From positions 1 through 48,003 of the forward strand of contig BNYG01000018.1 in NCBI GenBank assembly GCA_026000155.1: DNA of 48,003 bases, read 5' to 3'. Shown one piece after another: positions 33,995 through 42,735 of the stretch. Source of the stretch: Bacteroidia bacterium (GTDB lineage Bacteria > Bacteroidota > Bacteroidia > Bacteroidales > Azobacteroidaceae). Within the stretch, counting starts at the first letter, position 1; each line of letters starts with the position of its first letter. A model generated the notes under the pieces. The model did not search any database. It had not been told where the DNA came from and saw nothing but the letters and a program-made list of their open reading frames with translations. The position numbers were made by a program, and so were the translations under genes.

Positions 33995-35500
33995 ATGAAA
34001 CAAAAGGTATGGAGTTTTTTGATGGTATTTTTCCTGCTGGCAGGATTAATAGCCTGTAACAATGAGGATGATGTAAAACAACCGGAAGAACCGCAAAAAG
34101 GTACCACTTATATGAGCGTTTCTCTTCGTATTCCGCAACAATCGCGACTCAGGGCTGCCGAAGATCCGAATTATAATTCTGTCGGAAAATATGCGGGTGT
34201 TACGGTCATCGATCACTTGGATATATACTTGTTGTCGGGAGATGGACAGGTGACATTGGATCAACGGAGATTATCCTATTTAAACAATGATTTTGCATTT
34301 TCGTCGAATTCAGACGGAAGCGACTTGATCCAACTTGCGCAGCCATTCAAGACTACTCCCGGTGATAAACAATTGGTTGTTGTCATCAATTGTCCTCACG
34401 ATCTGATGACTACTGTTCCCGACACGAATTACCTCTATACATTGTCTTCTACCTTGCCGCTTTCCAGTTTGGCACGGGTAGATTCTTCTACCACCGTAAT
34501 CACTCCTGATGGCTCGAAGATATATGGAGATGTACTTGTTTTGAGTGGTAAAACCAATCAAGCTTTTACCATAGAGGATGGTGTTAGTGAACAAGATGTA
34601 ATCAGTAGCGGTAAAAACACGATAGATATAAATGTAACAAGGATCCCTTCACGCGCTATTGTAACGACTACTGCTCCGGCTAATGTGGTCAATTCGAATG
34701 GTGTAACATTAGGGACTATTTCCAATATTACTTATTCGATTGCTCAAGGGACCAATCAAGTGTATCTGTTTCCTCACACCAACGCAGACAATACTACCTA
34801 TACCTGGGGTTATGATTATGTCCCGGGTCCAACCGTGGATTATGCTACCTTAGCAACTACTTACTACGATTACTCCGATTTGGTGAATCCTCTTCCCGTT
34901 CCTGCGAAACCGGCTAATGATAGCTATATGTATCTTCCGGGGAAATTCTTGTTGGAAAATACGCACATGAGTGGAGCGGATCTTTCCACTACCCGTTACA
35001 GAAAAGGAAATACGCCGTACATATTAATCCGGGCTACTTTTACTCCTGACCCTGCTCAAATAGCTGATGGTGGAGGGCTTTCCGCCGGTACTTTTTATAT
35101 CGGTTCTATAGACGGCAAGATTTATTCCAGCATAGCGGCAGCTCAAGATTATACTAAAGGTGTGCAGAACCAACCGGTATCTACTTATACCAATGGGAAA
35201 GTGTTGTATTATGTATGGTTGAATCCGGATAATATTCAAAAGCCGGTCAATTCGCCGGTTATCCGGAACAATATTTATCACGTCAATATCAGTTCGTTCA
35301 AAAGTATTGGTGTAAACTGGAATCCGCTTATTCCTCCCGGTCCGAATACCCCGCACAATCCGGATCCGCAACCGACTGGTCCCGAACCGAAAGATCCTCC
35401 GGTAAATCCGACCGATCCGTTAAGTTCAACCGATACCTATATGACGGTAGAAGTTACGGTTTTGCAGTGGACGGTACATACTTACGAGATTGATTTATAA
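33995..35500 (+). CDS. Mfa1-type major fimbrial subunit (fimbrillin lipoprotein)
   Basis: The 501-residue protein has a lipoprotein signal peptide with lipobox LIAC (Cys 21). An N-terminal FimA-like domain follows (TTYMSVSLRIPQQSRLRAAE, VIDHLDIYLL, NTIDINVTRIPSRAIV). The C-terminus, YHVNISSFKSIGVNWNPLIP then TYMTVEVTVLQWTVHTYEID, is characteristic of the Mfa1 family. These lipoproteins are exported, cut by an Arg/Lys gingipain-like protease and assembled by donor-strand exchange; the Arg at RLR/SRA marks plausible sites. It is followed after 11 bp by the anchor-type gene. Confidence 0.88.
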   Translation: MKQKVWSFLMVFFLLAGLIACNNEDDVKQPEEPQKGTTYMSVSLRIPQQSRLRAAEDPNYNSVGKYAGVTVIDHLDIYLLSGDGQVTLDQRRLSYLNNDFAFSSNSDGSDLIQLAQPFKTTPGDKQLVVVINCPHDLMTTVPDTNYLYTLSSTLPLSSLARVDSSTTVITPDGSKIYGDVLVLSGKTNQAFTIEDGVSEQDVISSGKNTIDINVTRIPSRAIVTTTAPANVVNSNGVTLGTISNITYSIAQGTNQVYLFPHTNADNTTYTWGYDYVPGPTVDYATLATTYYDYSDLVNPLPVPAKPANDSYMYLPGKFLLENTHMSGADLSTTRYRKGNTPYILIRATFTPDPAQIADGGGLSAGTFYIGSIDGKIYSSIAAAQDYTKGVQNQPVSTYTNGKVLYYVWLNPDNIQKPVNSPVIRNNIYHVNISSFKSIGVNWNPLIPPGPNTPHNPDPQPTGPEPKDPPVNPTDPLSSTDTYMTVEVTVLQWTVHTYEIDL

Positions 35501-35511
35501 TTGAAAATTGT

Positions 35512-36471
35512 ATGAACACAGAACGCAGAATGGAACACGCAGGGCGTATAAAGGAACACTCAGTTCTCCTTTCTGCGTTCTGTATCTTCCTGCTACTTGG
35601 GTGTAGTGTCTATGAAGATACGAAAAACTGCGTCCAGGGTATCTATGTGCAGTTTTATTCCAAAACCGCTTGCAGCGCCGACACGGTGTATCCGCAGGTG
35701 GAGGATTTGAATCTGTACGTTTTCGACAGCAACGGCATTTTAGTTTCCTGCGGGGAAGATAATAACGTGTCGATGCAACGCGAGTATAGCCGGACAGTCG
35801 ATGCATCCAACGGATTGTTTACGGTAATTGCCTGGGCGGGTTTGAACAACGAAGCTTTCGATTGGCAAACTCCGAAAGAGCACATCACGACGAAAAATGA
35901 TTTACTTTTCCGGCTGCAACGGGCGACGCAACAAGCTGCTTCGCTCGACGGAAAACGAGTGTATTGCGGAGAAAGTCCAACGGTATTTTTACCCGATCCT
36001 GCCGATTATGGTTCGGTTTTTGAATCCGTGAAGATTAATATACAGGAAATTACCAATCGCTTAACCATTTCGGTAGAAGGACTTCCACAGGCGGAAGATT
36101 ATGAAGTAGTCATCGAATCCGCCAATGGCTCCATGAATATCGACGGTAGCATTGCCGGCGACGAAGTGATACGCTATCCTTCCCAACCGGCTGTAAAAGA
36201 AGGCGTTTTGGAAGCAAAATTTACCGTATTGAAATTGGCGACCGGCTACAACGGGACATTAATCGTTAAAGATAAGCGGGACAATCGTGAATTGTATCGC
36301 GGAGATTTATTGGGAACGCTTCTGTTGAAAAATCCGGAAGTAAACCTGGCTTGCGACCACGATTTTACGATTCGTTTCACAACGAAAGATCAATGTGACT
36401 GTGGTACGTATATGATTGCGCAAATTTGGGTTAATAATTGGTTGGTACATAGTTATGCTACAGAATTGTAA
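35512..36471 (+). CDS. Mfa2/FimB-type fimbrial anchor lipoprotein
   Basis: The 319-residue protein has a long n-region and the lipobox LLGC (Cys 31), then SVYEDTKNC and the GIYVQFYSK strand, followed by LNLYVFDSNGILV. This is the typical start of Mfa2/FimB/FimX anchors that hold the fimbrial base and limit its length. A second half with IEVxI-type strands and NNWLVHSYATEL at the end matches the two-domain fimbrillin fold. A later ATG at 35530 would give a shorter signal peptide. The first 70 bp of the gene contain a 13-bp perfect inverted repeat. Confidence 0.85.
   Translation: MNTERRMEHAGRIKEHSVLLSAFCIFLLLGCSVYEDTKNCVQGIYVQFYSKTACSADTVYPQVEDLNLYVFDSNGILVSCGEDNNVSMQREYSRTVDASNGLFTVIAWAGLNNEAFDWQTPKEHITTKNDLLFRLQRATQQAASLDGKRVYCGESPTVFLPDPADYGSVFESVKINIQEITNRLTISVEGLPQAEDYEVVIESANGSMNIDGSIAGDEVIRYPSQPAVKEGVLEAKFTVLKLATGYNGTLIVKDKRDNRELYRGDLLGTLLLKNPEVNLACDHDFTIRFTTKDQCDCGTYMIAQIWVNNWLVHSYATEL
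35518..35583. repeat. 13-bp inverted repeat within the anchor gene signal-peptide region
   Basis: ACAGAACGCAGAA at 35518-35530 is the exact reverse complement of TTCTGCGTTCTGT at 35571-35583, with 40 bp between the arms. It lies wholly in the signal-peptide coding part. Confidence 0.8.
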
Positions 36472-38245
36472 ACATATCTTAGCTGTCATTGCGGGCTTGA
36501 CCCGCAATCCCATGCTGGTTTGTGCACTCGTTTTGTTAACAAGTTGCATCAGTGAAGACCTGCTCCTAAATTCCAACGCTCCCTCCTCCGAAGGATTCAT
36601 TTCGCTGTCGTTGCGGGCTTCCGAGAGTAGTATCAACGAAGATACGCAGTTGTGGGAAGACCGGGTGGACGAAGTACGGATGATCGCTTTCAATCAAAAC
36701 GGAAATGCGATTTACAACGGTTTGTTAAGTTTTCCAAACGGTATGGACAACAACTGTGCAGCCGTAAAATTTAACCCCGGAGTTTACGATTTTTATTTCA
36801 TTGCCAACGAATCGGCTTATACGAGTAGTTTTAAAGCAGCGCTGACAGCGCTGACCAATGTTTCTCAATTTCAAACGGATACGCGGTTCGGTCAATTGCA
36901 GTACAACCCGGCTTTTGTTCCCGACGGCGCTTCGTCTGCGGGACGATTCCTGATGTCGGCTTGTTACCAAGGCATCGCAGTGGCCAACGGCGGTACGGAA
37001 GACAGTCCCAATCCGTTGATACTTCCTAACGGAAAAGTCGAATTGGTGCGGTCTCTGGCGAAAGTTGAAATCACGTTCCGTAAAAAAGTGCCGGGATCGA
37101 CGATTTCAGCCAATACCGTATCTTCCATTCAATTGCAAAATGTAGCTAATAACTATTCGGTTCCCGCAATGGATAATTATTATACCGGTTCGACGGCGGC
37201 ATCGAATACCATTACGCCCTCGAATTTCAATTACAATAACGATTCGATTGGAGCGGTTACTTTTTATGTTCCCGAATTTCTGGTTCAAACGGGCGGTTCT
37301 ACTGTTACGACATTGCTCATCAACCATCTGGCATTTCCCATCCAAACGGATGCTGCCATGGCGGGTTTGACTGCTCAGCGGCGCAGCATAGCCAATTTAT
37401 CGACTAACAGTGTTATCCGTAATTACCATTATCAGATAGAGGCAGTTGTCAATTCGCAGGGAGGCATTCAGTTAAAGGTAAGTGTTAATCCTTGGAATAC
37501 AGCTTCTTATACCTATATGTTTCAGGATACGAATCAAGTTGTGGCCATTCCTCCCGTGACTCCTACGGATTCGAGTGTAATTGTACCGACCGCTTGCGGC
37601 AAAATCGAAATACGGTCGAATAATGAATTTTTGCAACAAGGTTTGCAAGGTGCATACGGCGATCAGATCAACTGGTGGGATCCGAACGTTCAAGGACCGA
37701 ATATTACGCATGGACAACCGCCGTATTATTGTGAGAAGAAATACGGACCGGGTTGGCGGCTAATCAGTTCCTGCGAATTGATGTCGTTCCTGGGACTTTT
37801 CGATCAGACTTACAAAATTTGGCAATCCAATACATGGCAGGGAATTGGCTCTAATCTGCCGCTCTATTCGATACCTCTCCGGCAACAGGCACAGGATTTG
37901 TTGGGAAAACTGACGGGAGTGGACATGTCGAAATATGTATTAACGGATACAAAAGGAGGCGATGCTTTCGGTAGTGATAAATTAGGTATTCTCGATGATT
38001 ATTTTACGCCGGGCGATATTATGGTCACATTGAAGCAATATCCGAACTGGACTTTCCCCAGTCCGCCTTTTTCGGGAATTGAAAATTGGTTTCCGATGGA
38101 AGTGGTTAATCAGGTAAAAGGCTACTGGTATAGCGGTTATCTGGATTATAGCGATCCGGCAAATTACAACAAGATACTGTATCAACAATTTCAGCGATAT
38201 ACTTATTCATCGACGGTTTCCCGTTGTGTAAGAAGTGTAGATTAA
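36455..38245 (+). CDS. Fimbrial tip/accessory lipoprotein (fimbrillin family)
   Basis: The protein is about 596 residues with lipobox LLTSC (Cys 31 from ATG 36455). An N-terminal fimbrillin-like domain (EGFISLSLRASES, VDEVRMIAFNQNGNAIYNG) is followed by a middle domain with LAKVEITFRKKV. The C-terminal 200 residues are Trp/Tyr-rich and carry CEKKYGPGWRLISSCELMSF and a final SSTVSRCVRSVD. This pattern occurs in large tip subunits of Bacteroidales fimbriae (FimD/Mfa5-like role). The reading frame extends to 36416, but ATG 36455 gives a cleaner signal peptide. Its start overlaps the anchor gene. A palindromic repeat is embedded in the signal-peptide region. Confidence 0.75.
   Translation: MLQNCKHILAVIAGLTRNPMLVCALVLLTSCISEDLLLNSNAPSSEGFISLSLRASESSINEDTQLWEDRVDEVRMIAFNQNGNAIYNGLLSFPNGMDNNCAAVKFNPGVYDFYFIANESAYTSSFKAALTALTNVSQFQTDTRFGQLQYNPAFVPDGASSAGRFLMSACYQGIAVANGGTEDSPNPLILPNGKVELVRSLAKVEITFRKKVPGSTISANTVSSIQLQNVANNYSVPAMDNYYTGSTAASNTITPSNFNYNNDSIGAVTFYVPEFLVQTGGSTVTTLLINHLAFPIQTDAAMAGLTAQRRSIANLSTNSVIRNYHYQIEAVVNSQGGIQLKVSVNPWNTASYTYMFQDTNQVVAIPPVTPTDSSVIVPTACGKIEIRSNNEFLQQGLQGAYGDQINWWDPNVQGPNITHGQPPYYCEKKYGPGWRLISSCELMSFLGLFDQTYKIWQSNTWQGIGSNLPLYSIPLRQQAQDLLGKLTGVDMSKYVLTDTKGGDAFGSDKLGILDDYFTPGDIMVTLKQYPNWTFPSPPFSGIENWFPMEVVNQVKGYWYSGYLDYSDPANYNKILYQQFQRYTYSSTVSRCVRSVD
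36488..36508. repeat. Palindromic (REP-like) element inside a signal-peptide coding region
   Basis: ATTGCGGG, a 5-nt CTTGA loop, and CCCGCAAT form a perfect 8-bp palindrome. Read in frame it gives IAGLTRN, a peptide often produced when this dispersed palindrome falls inside genes. Confidence 0.7.
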
Positions 38246-38272
38246 TTACGAATTAAAAATTACGAATTACGA

Positions 38273-39262
38273 ATGCGTAGGCTATTTCCAATATTACTCC
38301 TGATCGGATTTTTTGCCGCTGCTTGCGATGAAAATACGGTTGAGATTCCGGAAAAACAATCCGGAGTATCCATGCTATTGACGCCTTTGAGAAGCGCCAA
38401 TGCCTTAAACGATCCGGATAATCTGGTTGACGAATACGCTATAGTGAATCTGCATGTTTTTTTAGCGAATCCCGGTACCGCTACGATTACGAACAAATTT
38501 ATCAACCAGGCATTTACATCGGCTAACGATACAACCATTCTGAACTCTCAATGGGTGACTCTGCCTTTGGACCCGTCCACCCTTACCAACAAAGATATCT
38601 ATGTGATAGCCAATTGCGATGATGTGGCAAGTTTGAATGCCGTTCAAACGGTGAGCGACATCCAAGCACTGAAAACGCCGCAAGCTACTGCCGCTGCCGG
38701 ACTGACTACCGCCCGGGGATTGCCGATGTACGGGCAATTTCTGAATGCCAATCTGATTACCTCAACGACAGCCAATCCGCTAACGGTGATGCTGACTCGT
38801 ACTTGCGCTAAAATGCGGGTAACATTGACTTTTACCGGCGCTTCATATATCGGTTCCAATAATACCTTTGCCATAGAAAATGCGGCTGCTTACACGTATT
38901 ACGTTAAAAACGATACGTTTAAAATTGCTACATCTAACTTGGTTAATTATCCGCAAATGACATTCACGCAGAATACCGCCCAGCAATTTCAGGCAATCAC
39001 CTACGTTTACGAATCGTTGCAACTGCCCAGGTTACACCTTTACACCACATTAAACGGTACGCCCACCGAGTTTATAGCCAGCGCCAATTTTCCGTTGCCG
39101 GTACGGAATTATTTATACGATATTCAAATTCAGATTCTGCCGCAACTGGCTGCTGCCGGCGCACCGGTCGCCCGTTCGAATAACGCAAACACTGCTTGGA
39201 CCGCCATAGTTACTGTCGGGACGGAGGATCCGGCTATTTTTTCCAATATTTGTCACCCATAA
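38273..39262 (+). CDS. Minor fimbrial subunit-like lipoprotein
   Basis: The 329-residue protein has a lipoprotein signal peptide with lipobox AAAC (Cys 18). The body has fimbrillin-like strand patterns: VDEYAIVNLHVFLANPG, SQWVTLPLDPS, IYVIANCDD, TCAKMRVTLTFTG and a C-terminal YDIQIQILPQL. It is the fourth and last gene of the run after the major, anchor and tip-like genes, so an accessory FimC/FimE/Mfa3-like role is inferred. The 27-bp spacer before it is made of repeated ATTACGAATTA-like units. It is convergent with the IbrB-like gene, 17 bp away. Confidence 0.75.
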   Translation: MRRLFPILLLIGFFAAACDENTVEIPEKQSGVSMLLTPLRSANALNDPDNLVDEYAIVNLHVFLANPGTATITNKFINQAFTSANDTTILNSQWVTLPLDPSTLTNKDIYVIANCDDVASLNAVQTVSDIQALKTPQATAAAGLTTARGLPMYGQFLNANLITSTTANPLTVMLTRTCAKMRVTLTFTGASYIGSNNTFAIENAAAYTYYVKNDTFKIATSNLVNYPQMTFTQNTAQQFQAITYVYESLQLPRLHLYTTLNGTPTEFIASANFPLPVRNYLYDIQIQILPQLAAAGAPVARSNNANTAWTAIVTVGTEDPAIFSNICHP

Positions 39263-39279
39263 TATATTTCAAGTCAACC

Positions 39280-39798
39280 TTATTTTTGCGGTACACTAAA
39301 ATTCTTATCGGCAAATAGCGCTGCTAAACCCGAAATTTGTTTGAACCGGAGCAATTCATCCTTGTCCATCCCGATATTTTTTATGATCCATGCATCACTC
39401 ATGCCTGCCTTTTTGAGTTCAGCCACAATGTTGGTCATCAATTCAATGCTATGGACGCCGCGAGCACGGTTGTGTCTGATTGTCGAAGCCATGCGGTTGG
39501 ACAGATCCTTATTGATAATAGTTACAGGTAAACATCCTTTTTCCCGTTCATACACTCGCTGAGATGTTTTCATAACCCGGTATCTGTGAAATCCGTCCAC
39601 CAGTTCATACACATCTTCCTCATGACGATAATAACATACGCACGGCATCGTGTAGCCATCCTCCCATATCGACAATTCGAGAAGTTTCATTTCCGGAGGA
39701 GCAACCACGTTGGGATTATATGCATTTACTCGTATTTTCTCTATCGGCACAGCCCTTACAGTGTAAACAGGACTTGTATATTCTTGTCTGTCATTCAT
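39280..39798 (-). CDS. ParB/sulfiredoxin-fold nuclease-like protein (IbrB-like)
   Basis: The 172-residue protein contains the ParB-N motif in YELVDGFHRYRVM (about residues 66-78), where the DGxHR core matches ParB/IbrB-type phosphate-binding loops. It also has an RVNAYNPNVVAPPEMKLLEL segment at residues 24-43 that lines up with the domain's start. The C-terminus has a helix-turn-helix-like helix pair (AELKKAGMSDAWIIKNIGMD). It overlaps the IbrA-like gene by eight bases. In E. coli the IbrA/IbrB pair is linked to prophage-type regions and raises expression of Ig-binding proteins; its chemistry is unresolved. Confidence 0.82.
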   Translation of the reverse strand: MNDRQEYTSPVYTVRAVPIEKIRVNAYNPNVVAPPEMKLLELSIWEDGYTMPCVCYYRHEEDVYELVDGFHRYRVMKTSQRVYEREKGCLPVTIINKDLSNRMASTIRHNRARGVHSIELMTNIVAELKKAGMSDAWIIKNIGMDKDELLRFKQISGLAALFADKNFSVPQK

Positions 39799-41077
39799 GT
39801 ATTATATTCTGATAAAAGTCCATAATGAATTTACGGTTCTCTATTTCTTTTTTGGTCATGGCAAACCCCATATACTTACACAGATGATCATTTCGAAGAA
39901 CGCATATACACATCCGTTTAAAAGAAGGAAGGTACTTGAATCCGGGCGCATCAATATCATCCTGATATTCCATTCTGACCGGTCGCCTGGCAGTATGGTA
40001 GTTCGAATGCTCCAATACCTCAATCTCAATGCCACAGGCTTTTAGCTTCTCTATTGTCTCTTCCGGCAGACAGCCGCCCCTTTTCCGCCAGAAGTTAATA
40101 CTGACAGACAGTTTTTCCAAATAGTTCGAGCGTATATTCCCGGGCAGAGTGGACAAAAGAAAGTGCATGTAGCTTTCCCAGGTATGCCCCGGCGGAAGAA
40201 TCACCCTTTTTCGTGCAACAGCCTTTGTATTACCATAAATAGAGGTGAAATTGACGCCATTGACCCGGCATATCATTTTGCCCCACATATCCGGATCAAT
40301 GGCCCGGTAGAGATGCAGGCTTTCCTGTGCCGTCGAGATGAATGGGCTGGCTACACGCTGCTTCTCCAACGGCACGCCGGCTTGGTAATACAGATCGTAC
40401 AGCCGGTTGTAGTCCCATGCGAAACGACCGTTAGCTATCCATATATCCGTTGTCAGCCAATCATATATCACGTAGGCATTATAAATAGTGTCGGATATCT
40501 GTCTTGTCCATTTCAGGTTGCGGTACATATAATATCTCTTGTCACTATGTATCGTTCTCCAGCGATGATAACTTTCCTGAGTACGTATCCCGACCAGACA
40601 ACAGGTTTTCTTCGCTTTCTTTAGCCGGTGATACCATTGGGAAAAAAGAATGTAGAATTCATAGTCCCACATGGCACTGTTATAGAACGGAAAGTCGGCT
40701 TTCGTATAACTGCCCCAAGGCATATCCCTAACCCATAATTCTTGACAGTCATTATCCCATGGGCGCCAGAAAGTCTGGTACATCGAAGTACAGGTCTGTA
40801 CTTTGAAAGGAACACATATACGGTACACTTCAATAATATCGGGATTAGCACGCAATACCCGGTCAACATAGTTAACCGTTTCACCGTACTGTATCTCATA
40901 ATCCATATAAAAAACGCCTATCTTTCTGTTAAGGTTATTTTGCTTTATGTATTGTATGCAAAGATTCAACATGACACCACTGTCCTTACCGCCGGAAAAA
41001 GATACATAAATATTATCAAATTCAGCGAAAAGTATTTCTATCCTTTGCATGGACAATTCATAGACGTTATTTTTCAT
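39791..41077 (-). CDS. PAPS-reductase-like PP-loop ATPase (IbrA/DUF3440-like)
   Basis: The 428-residue protein begins with an ATP-pyrophosphatase PP-loop, IYVSFSGGKDSGVMLNLCIQ (about residues 23-42). The PAPS-reductase-like core follows (VFYMDYEIQYGETVNYVDRV, then VGIRTQESYHRW), and a C-terminal DUF3440-type part extends to the end. The ERTECGL-type Cys motif of true PAPS reductases is not apparent, so assimilatory sulfate reduction is unlikely; related enzymes work on nucleic acid (DndC-like sulfur transfer) or nucleotides. The 8- and 11-bp overlaps with both neighbours imply one translational unit. Confidence 0.85.
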   Translation of the reverse strand: MKNNVYELSMQRIEILFAEFDNIYVSFSGGKDSGVMLNLCIQYIKQNNLNRKIGVFYMDYEIQYGETVNYVDRVLRANPDIIEVYRICVPFKVQTCTSMYQTFWRPWDNDCQELWVRDMPWGSYTKADFPFYNSAMWDYEFYILFSQWYHRLKKAKKTCCLVGIRTQESYHRWRTIHSDKRYYMYRNLKWTRQISDTIYNAYVIYDWLTTDIWIANGRFAWDYNRLYDLYYQAGVPLEKQRVASPFISTAQESLHLYRAIDPDMWGKMICRVNGVNFTSIYGNTKAVARKRVILPPGHTWESYMHFLLSTLPGNIRSNYLEKLSVSINFWRKRGGCLPEETIEKLKACGIEIEVLEHSNYHTARRPVRMEYQDDIDAPGFKYLPSFKRMCICVLRNDHLCKYMGFAMTKKEIENRKFIMDFYQNIIHE

Positions 41078-41468
41078 TACTGAACAGTTTCATTTTTGCA
41101 TATCTTTTCCAATAAAGTGTAACTGAAAAACCATTTTGCTCAAAATAAGGAATGTGCCGTATTTGTGTTACGGATTCTATCTTGAAATCAAGAGAAAGCG
41201 CGCTGACAATTTTTTTCAGCAGCGCTGAAAAAACCGCACTGTCATCATCCATGACATAATAGTTATTTATTTCCGCTGTTCCTTCTTTCCGTTTTACGGG
41301 AATAAAACCCAGCGTATTTCCCTTATCGGTGGCAATGAACCAGCAATATTCGGATGAAGTCTTGTAGGGATAGTTCAGGTTGTAGCCCAATACTTCCTCT
41401 TTCATTGCCAAGTGCGCAACCAAATAAAAAAGTCGCTGGTCTTCACCTTCCAGTTGAATAATATCCAT
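41067..41468 (-). CDS. GNAT-like acetyltransferase heading the IbrAB-type operon
   Basis: The 133-residue protein shows a GNAT-like strand order: YCWFIATDKGNTLGFIPVKR (about residues 42-61), INNYYVMDDDSAVFSALLKK, and a terminal PYFEQNGFSVTLYWKRY, where F-x-x-x-GF is the common GNAT end. The acetyl-CoA loop is degenerate. The 11-bp overlap with the IbrA-like gene makes it part of a three-gene module. Its target is unknown. This third component is not part of the classic IbrA/IbrB pair. Confidence 0.6.
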   Translation of the reverse strand: MDIIQLEGEDQRLFYLVAHLAMKEEVLGYNLNYPYKTSSEYCWFIATDKGNTLGFIPVKRKEGTAEINNYYVMDDDSAVFSALLKKIVSALSLDFKIESVTQIRHIPYFEQNGFSVTLYWKRYAKMKLFSNEK

Positions 41469-41595
41469 AATTATTGTAAATGCACTTTAAAATACGAATA
41501 TAAACATTTATTTTTGAACTTGCAAGATTTTTGATTAAAAATTTACGGATTTAATAACACGGAGACATCCGATTAAAAAAGATATCATAAATTCA

Positions 41596-41603
41596 TACCT
41601 TTG
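41596..41603 (+). promoter_or_regulatory. -7 box upstream of the ClbS-family pseudogene
   Basis: TACCTTTG lies 41 bp before ATG 41645. The promoter outlived the gene it served. Confidence 0.5.
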
Positions 41604-41644
41604 CAACAAATAATTGTATAAATAAATCTAAGGAGGAACAAAAA

Positions 41645-41949
41645 ATGGCACGACCTACAACAAAAAACGATTTGATAATTGCCGCAAACGGGCAATATGA
41701 CAAGTTATGGAAGCTGATTGATTCCATAAAACTTCATTGATTGATTCAAAAAAGATGTTGAACGAAAGTCATAGTGAAGTGGTGAATTTGATTGAAACAT
41801 TCTCCAATGAGGAATTATTTACCAAAAAATATTTTCCGTGGACAGGCACTACGAATTTGGGAAGTTATTGTGTTTCGGCGACTTCAAGCCATTATGATTG
41901 GGCGATGAAGAAAATTAAAATGCACATGAAAAATATAAAAAATAATTAA
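41645..41949 (+). pseudogene. ClbS/DfsB family (DUF1706) pseudogene with internal deletion
   Basis: ATG 41645 starts ARPTTKNDLIIAANGQYDKL, the usual opening of ClbS/DfsB proteins, but the frame stops at about codon 32. Another frame then resumes with MLNESHSEVVNLIETFSNEE and continues through LFTKKYFPWTGTTNLGSYCV to the normal C-terminus. About 80 central residues are missing compared with the usual 165-175-residue protein. A 10-bp direct repeat TGATTGATTC (41715-41724 and 41738-41747) lies at the junction. Family members in colibactin producers are self-resistance cyclopropane hydrolases. This copy cannot make a full protein. Confidence 0.8.
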
Positions 41950-41986
41950 TGATAAACCACCTGAAAGGGCATAAACATAAAAGGAT

Positions 41987-42529
41987 ATGAAACTTTTTTT
42001 AGCGTCATTCTTTACGAAAGACATAGCAAAATTATTTGAAAATTTTGCAAATCAGGAACTTAAAGGTAAAACCGTAACTTTTATTCCTACGGCAAGCAAA
42101 GTCGAAAAAATGGCTTTTTATGTCAATTCAGGCAGAAAAGCACACGAAAAATTGGGGTTAATTGTCGATGAATTAGATGTTTCAACGGCAACGCAAACGG
42201 AAATTGCAGAAAAATTGCAGACAAACGATTTTATTTATGTTACAGGTGGAAATACATTCTTTTTGTTGCAGGAATTGACAAATGCCTATCCGCAGAAATT
42301 AGTTCAACATGCAGTTTCAACATGCTTTGCCGGAGGTGAATTTCAGTTTGAGAAAATGAATTTCTTTGAACGCGCAATTATCAAACGCATTGCTAAAACG
42401 GATAAAAGCGTTTCGCAAATAAACGAAGAAGCAATCGGAAAATTTATTCCATTAATAATCAATATTTACAGTAAAGAACAATTGAATGATGTTTATACGA
42501 TTATCGTGTATAAGAAAAGTTTGAAATAA
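41987..42529 (+). CDS. Chimeric ORF: peptidase S51-like start joined to a flavodoxin-like end
   Basis: The 180-residue ORF has a peptidase E (S51)-like N-terminus: MKLFLASFF, KTVTFIPTAS and the nucleophile-preceding strand DFIYVTGGNTFFLLQELTN (about residues 80-97). The GESAG catalytic Ser segment that should follow is absent. Instead the sequence continues YPQKLVQHAVSTCFAGGEFQ and MNFFERAIIKRIAKTDKSVS, which matches the C-terminus of HemG-like flavodoxin-domain proteins. The last 28 residues may come from a third source. It is therefore probably a non-functional fusion left by deletions. Confidence 0.6.
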   Translation: MKLFLASFFTKDIAKLFENFANQELKGKTVTFIPTASKVEKMAFYVNSGRKAHEKLGLIVDELDVSTATQTEIAEKLQTNDFIYVTGGNTFFLLQELTNAYPQKLVQHAVSTCFAGGEFQFEKMNFFERAIIKRIAKTDKSVSQINEEAIGKFIPLIINIYSKEQLNDVYTIIVYKKSLK

Positions 42530-42691
42530 ATATTTAGTTCACAAGTAATTATGAAAGAGCAAAGTAATAAAGGTGCGATACAAGGCCATTCGCAACCACA
42601 ATTTGGATGAAAGCCGGAAAGCCGAGTTAAACAGAGAAATAACACCGAAAAATATCAGGATGGAATCAGAAGAAATGCCAAAGAAAATATA

Positions 42692-42699
42692 TACCTTTG
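42692..42699 (+). promoter_or_regulatory. -7 box upstream of the RhuM gene
   Basis: TACCTTTG lies 36 bp before ATG 42736, within a short remnant ORF. Confidence 0.45.
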
Positions 42700-42735
42700 A
42701 AATCGAAATAATATAACAATAGACGGAGAAATTTT

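Noticed and set aside
39791..41077. Assimilatory PAPS reductase
   Set aside because: The required C-terminal Cys motif is not apparent and cysteine-biosynthesis genes are absent; overlap with a ParB-like gene fits IbrA instead.
42551..42714. A possible small gene between the chimeric ORF and RhuM
   Set aside because: Two short overlapping frames give gene-like peptides (for example RNHNLDESRKAELNRE) but each is broken; treated as remnant DNA.
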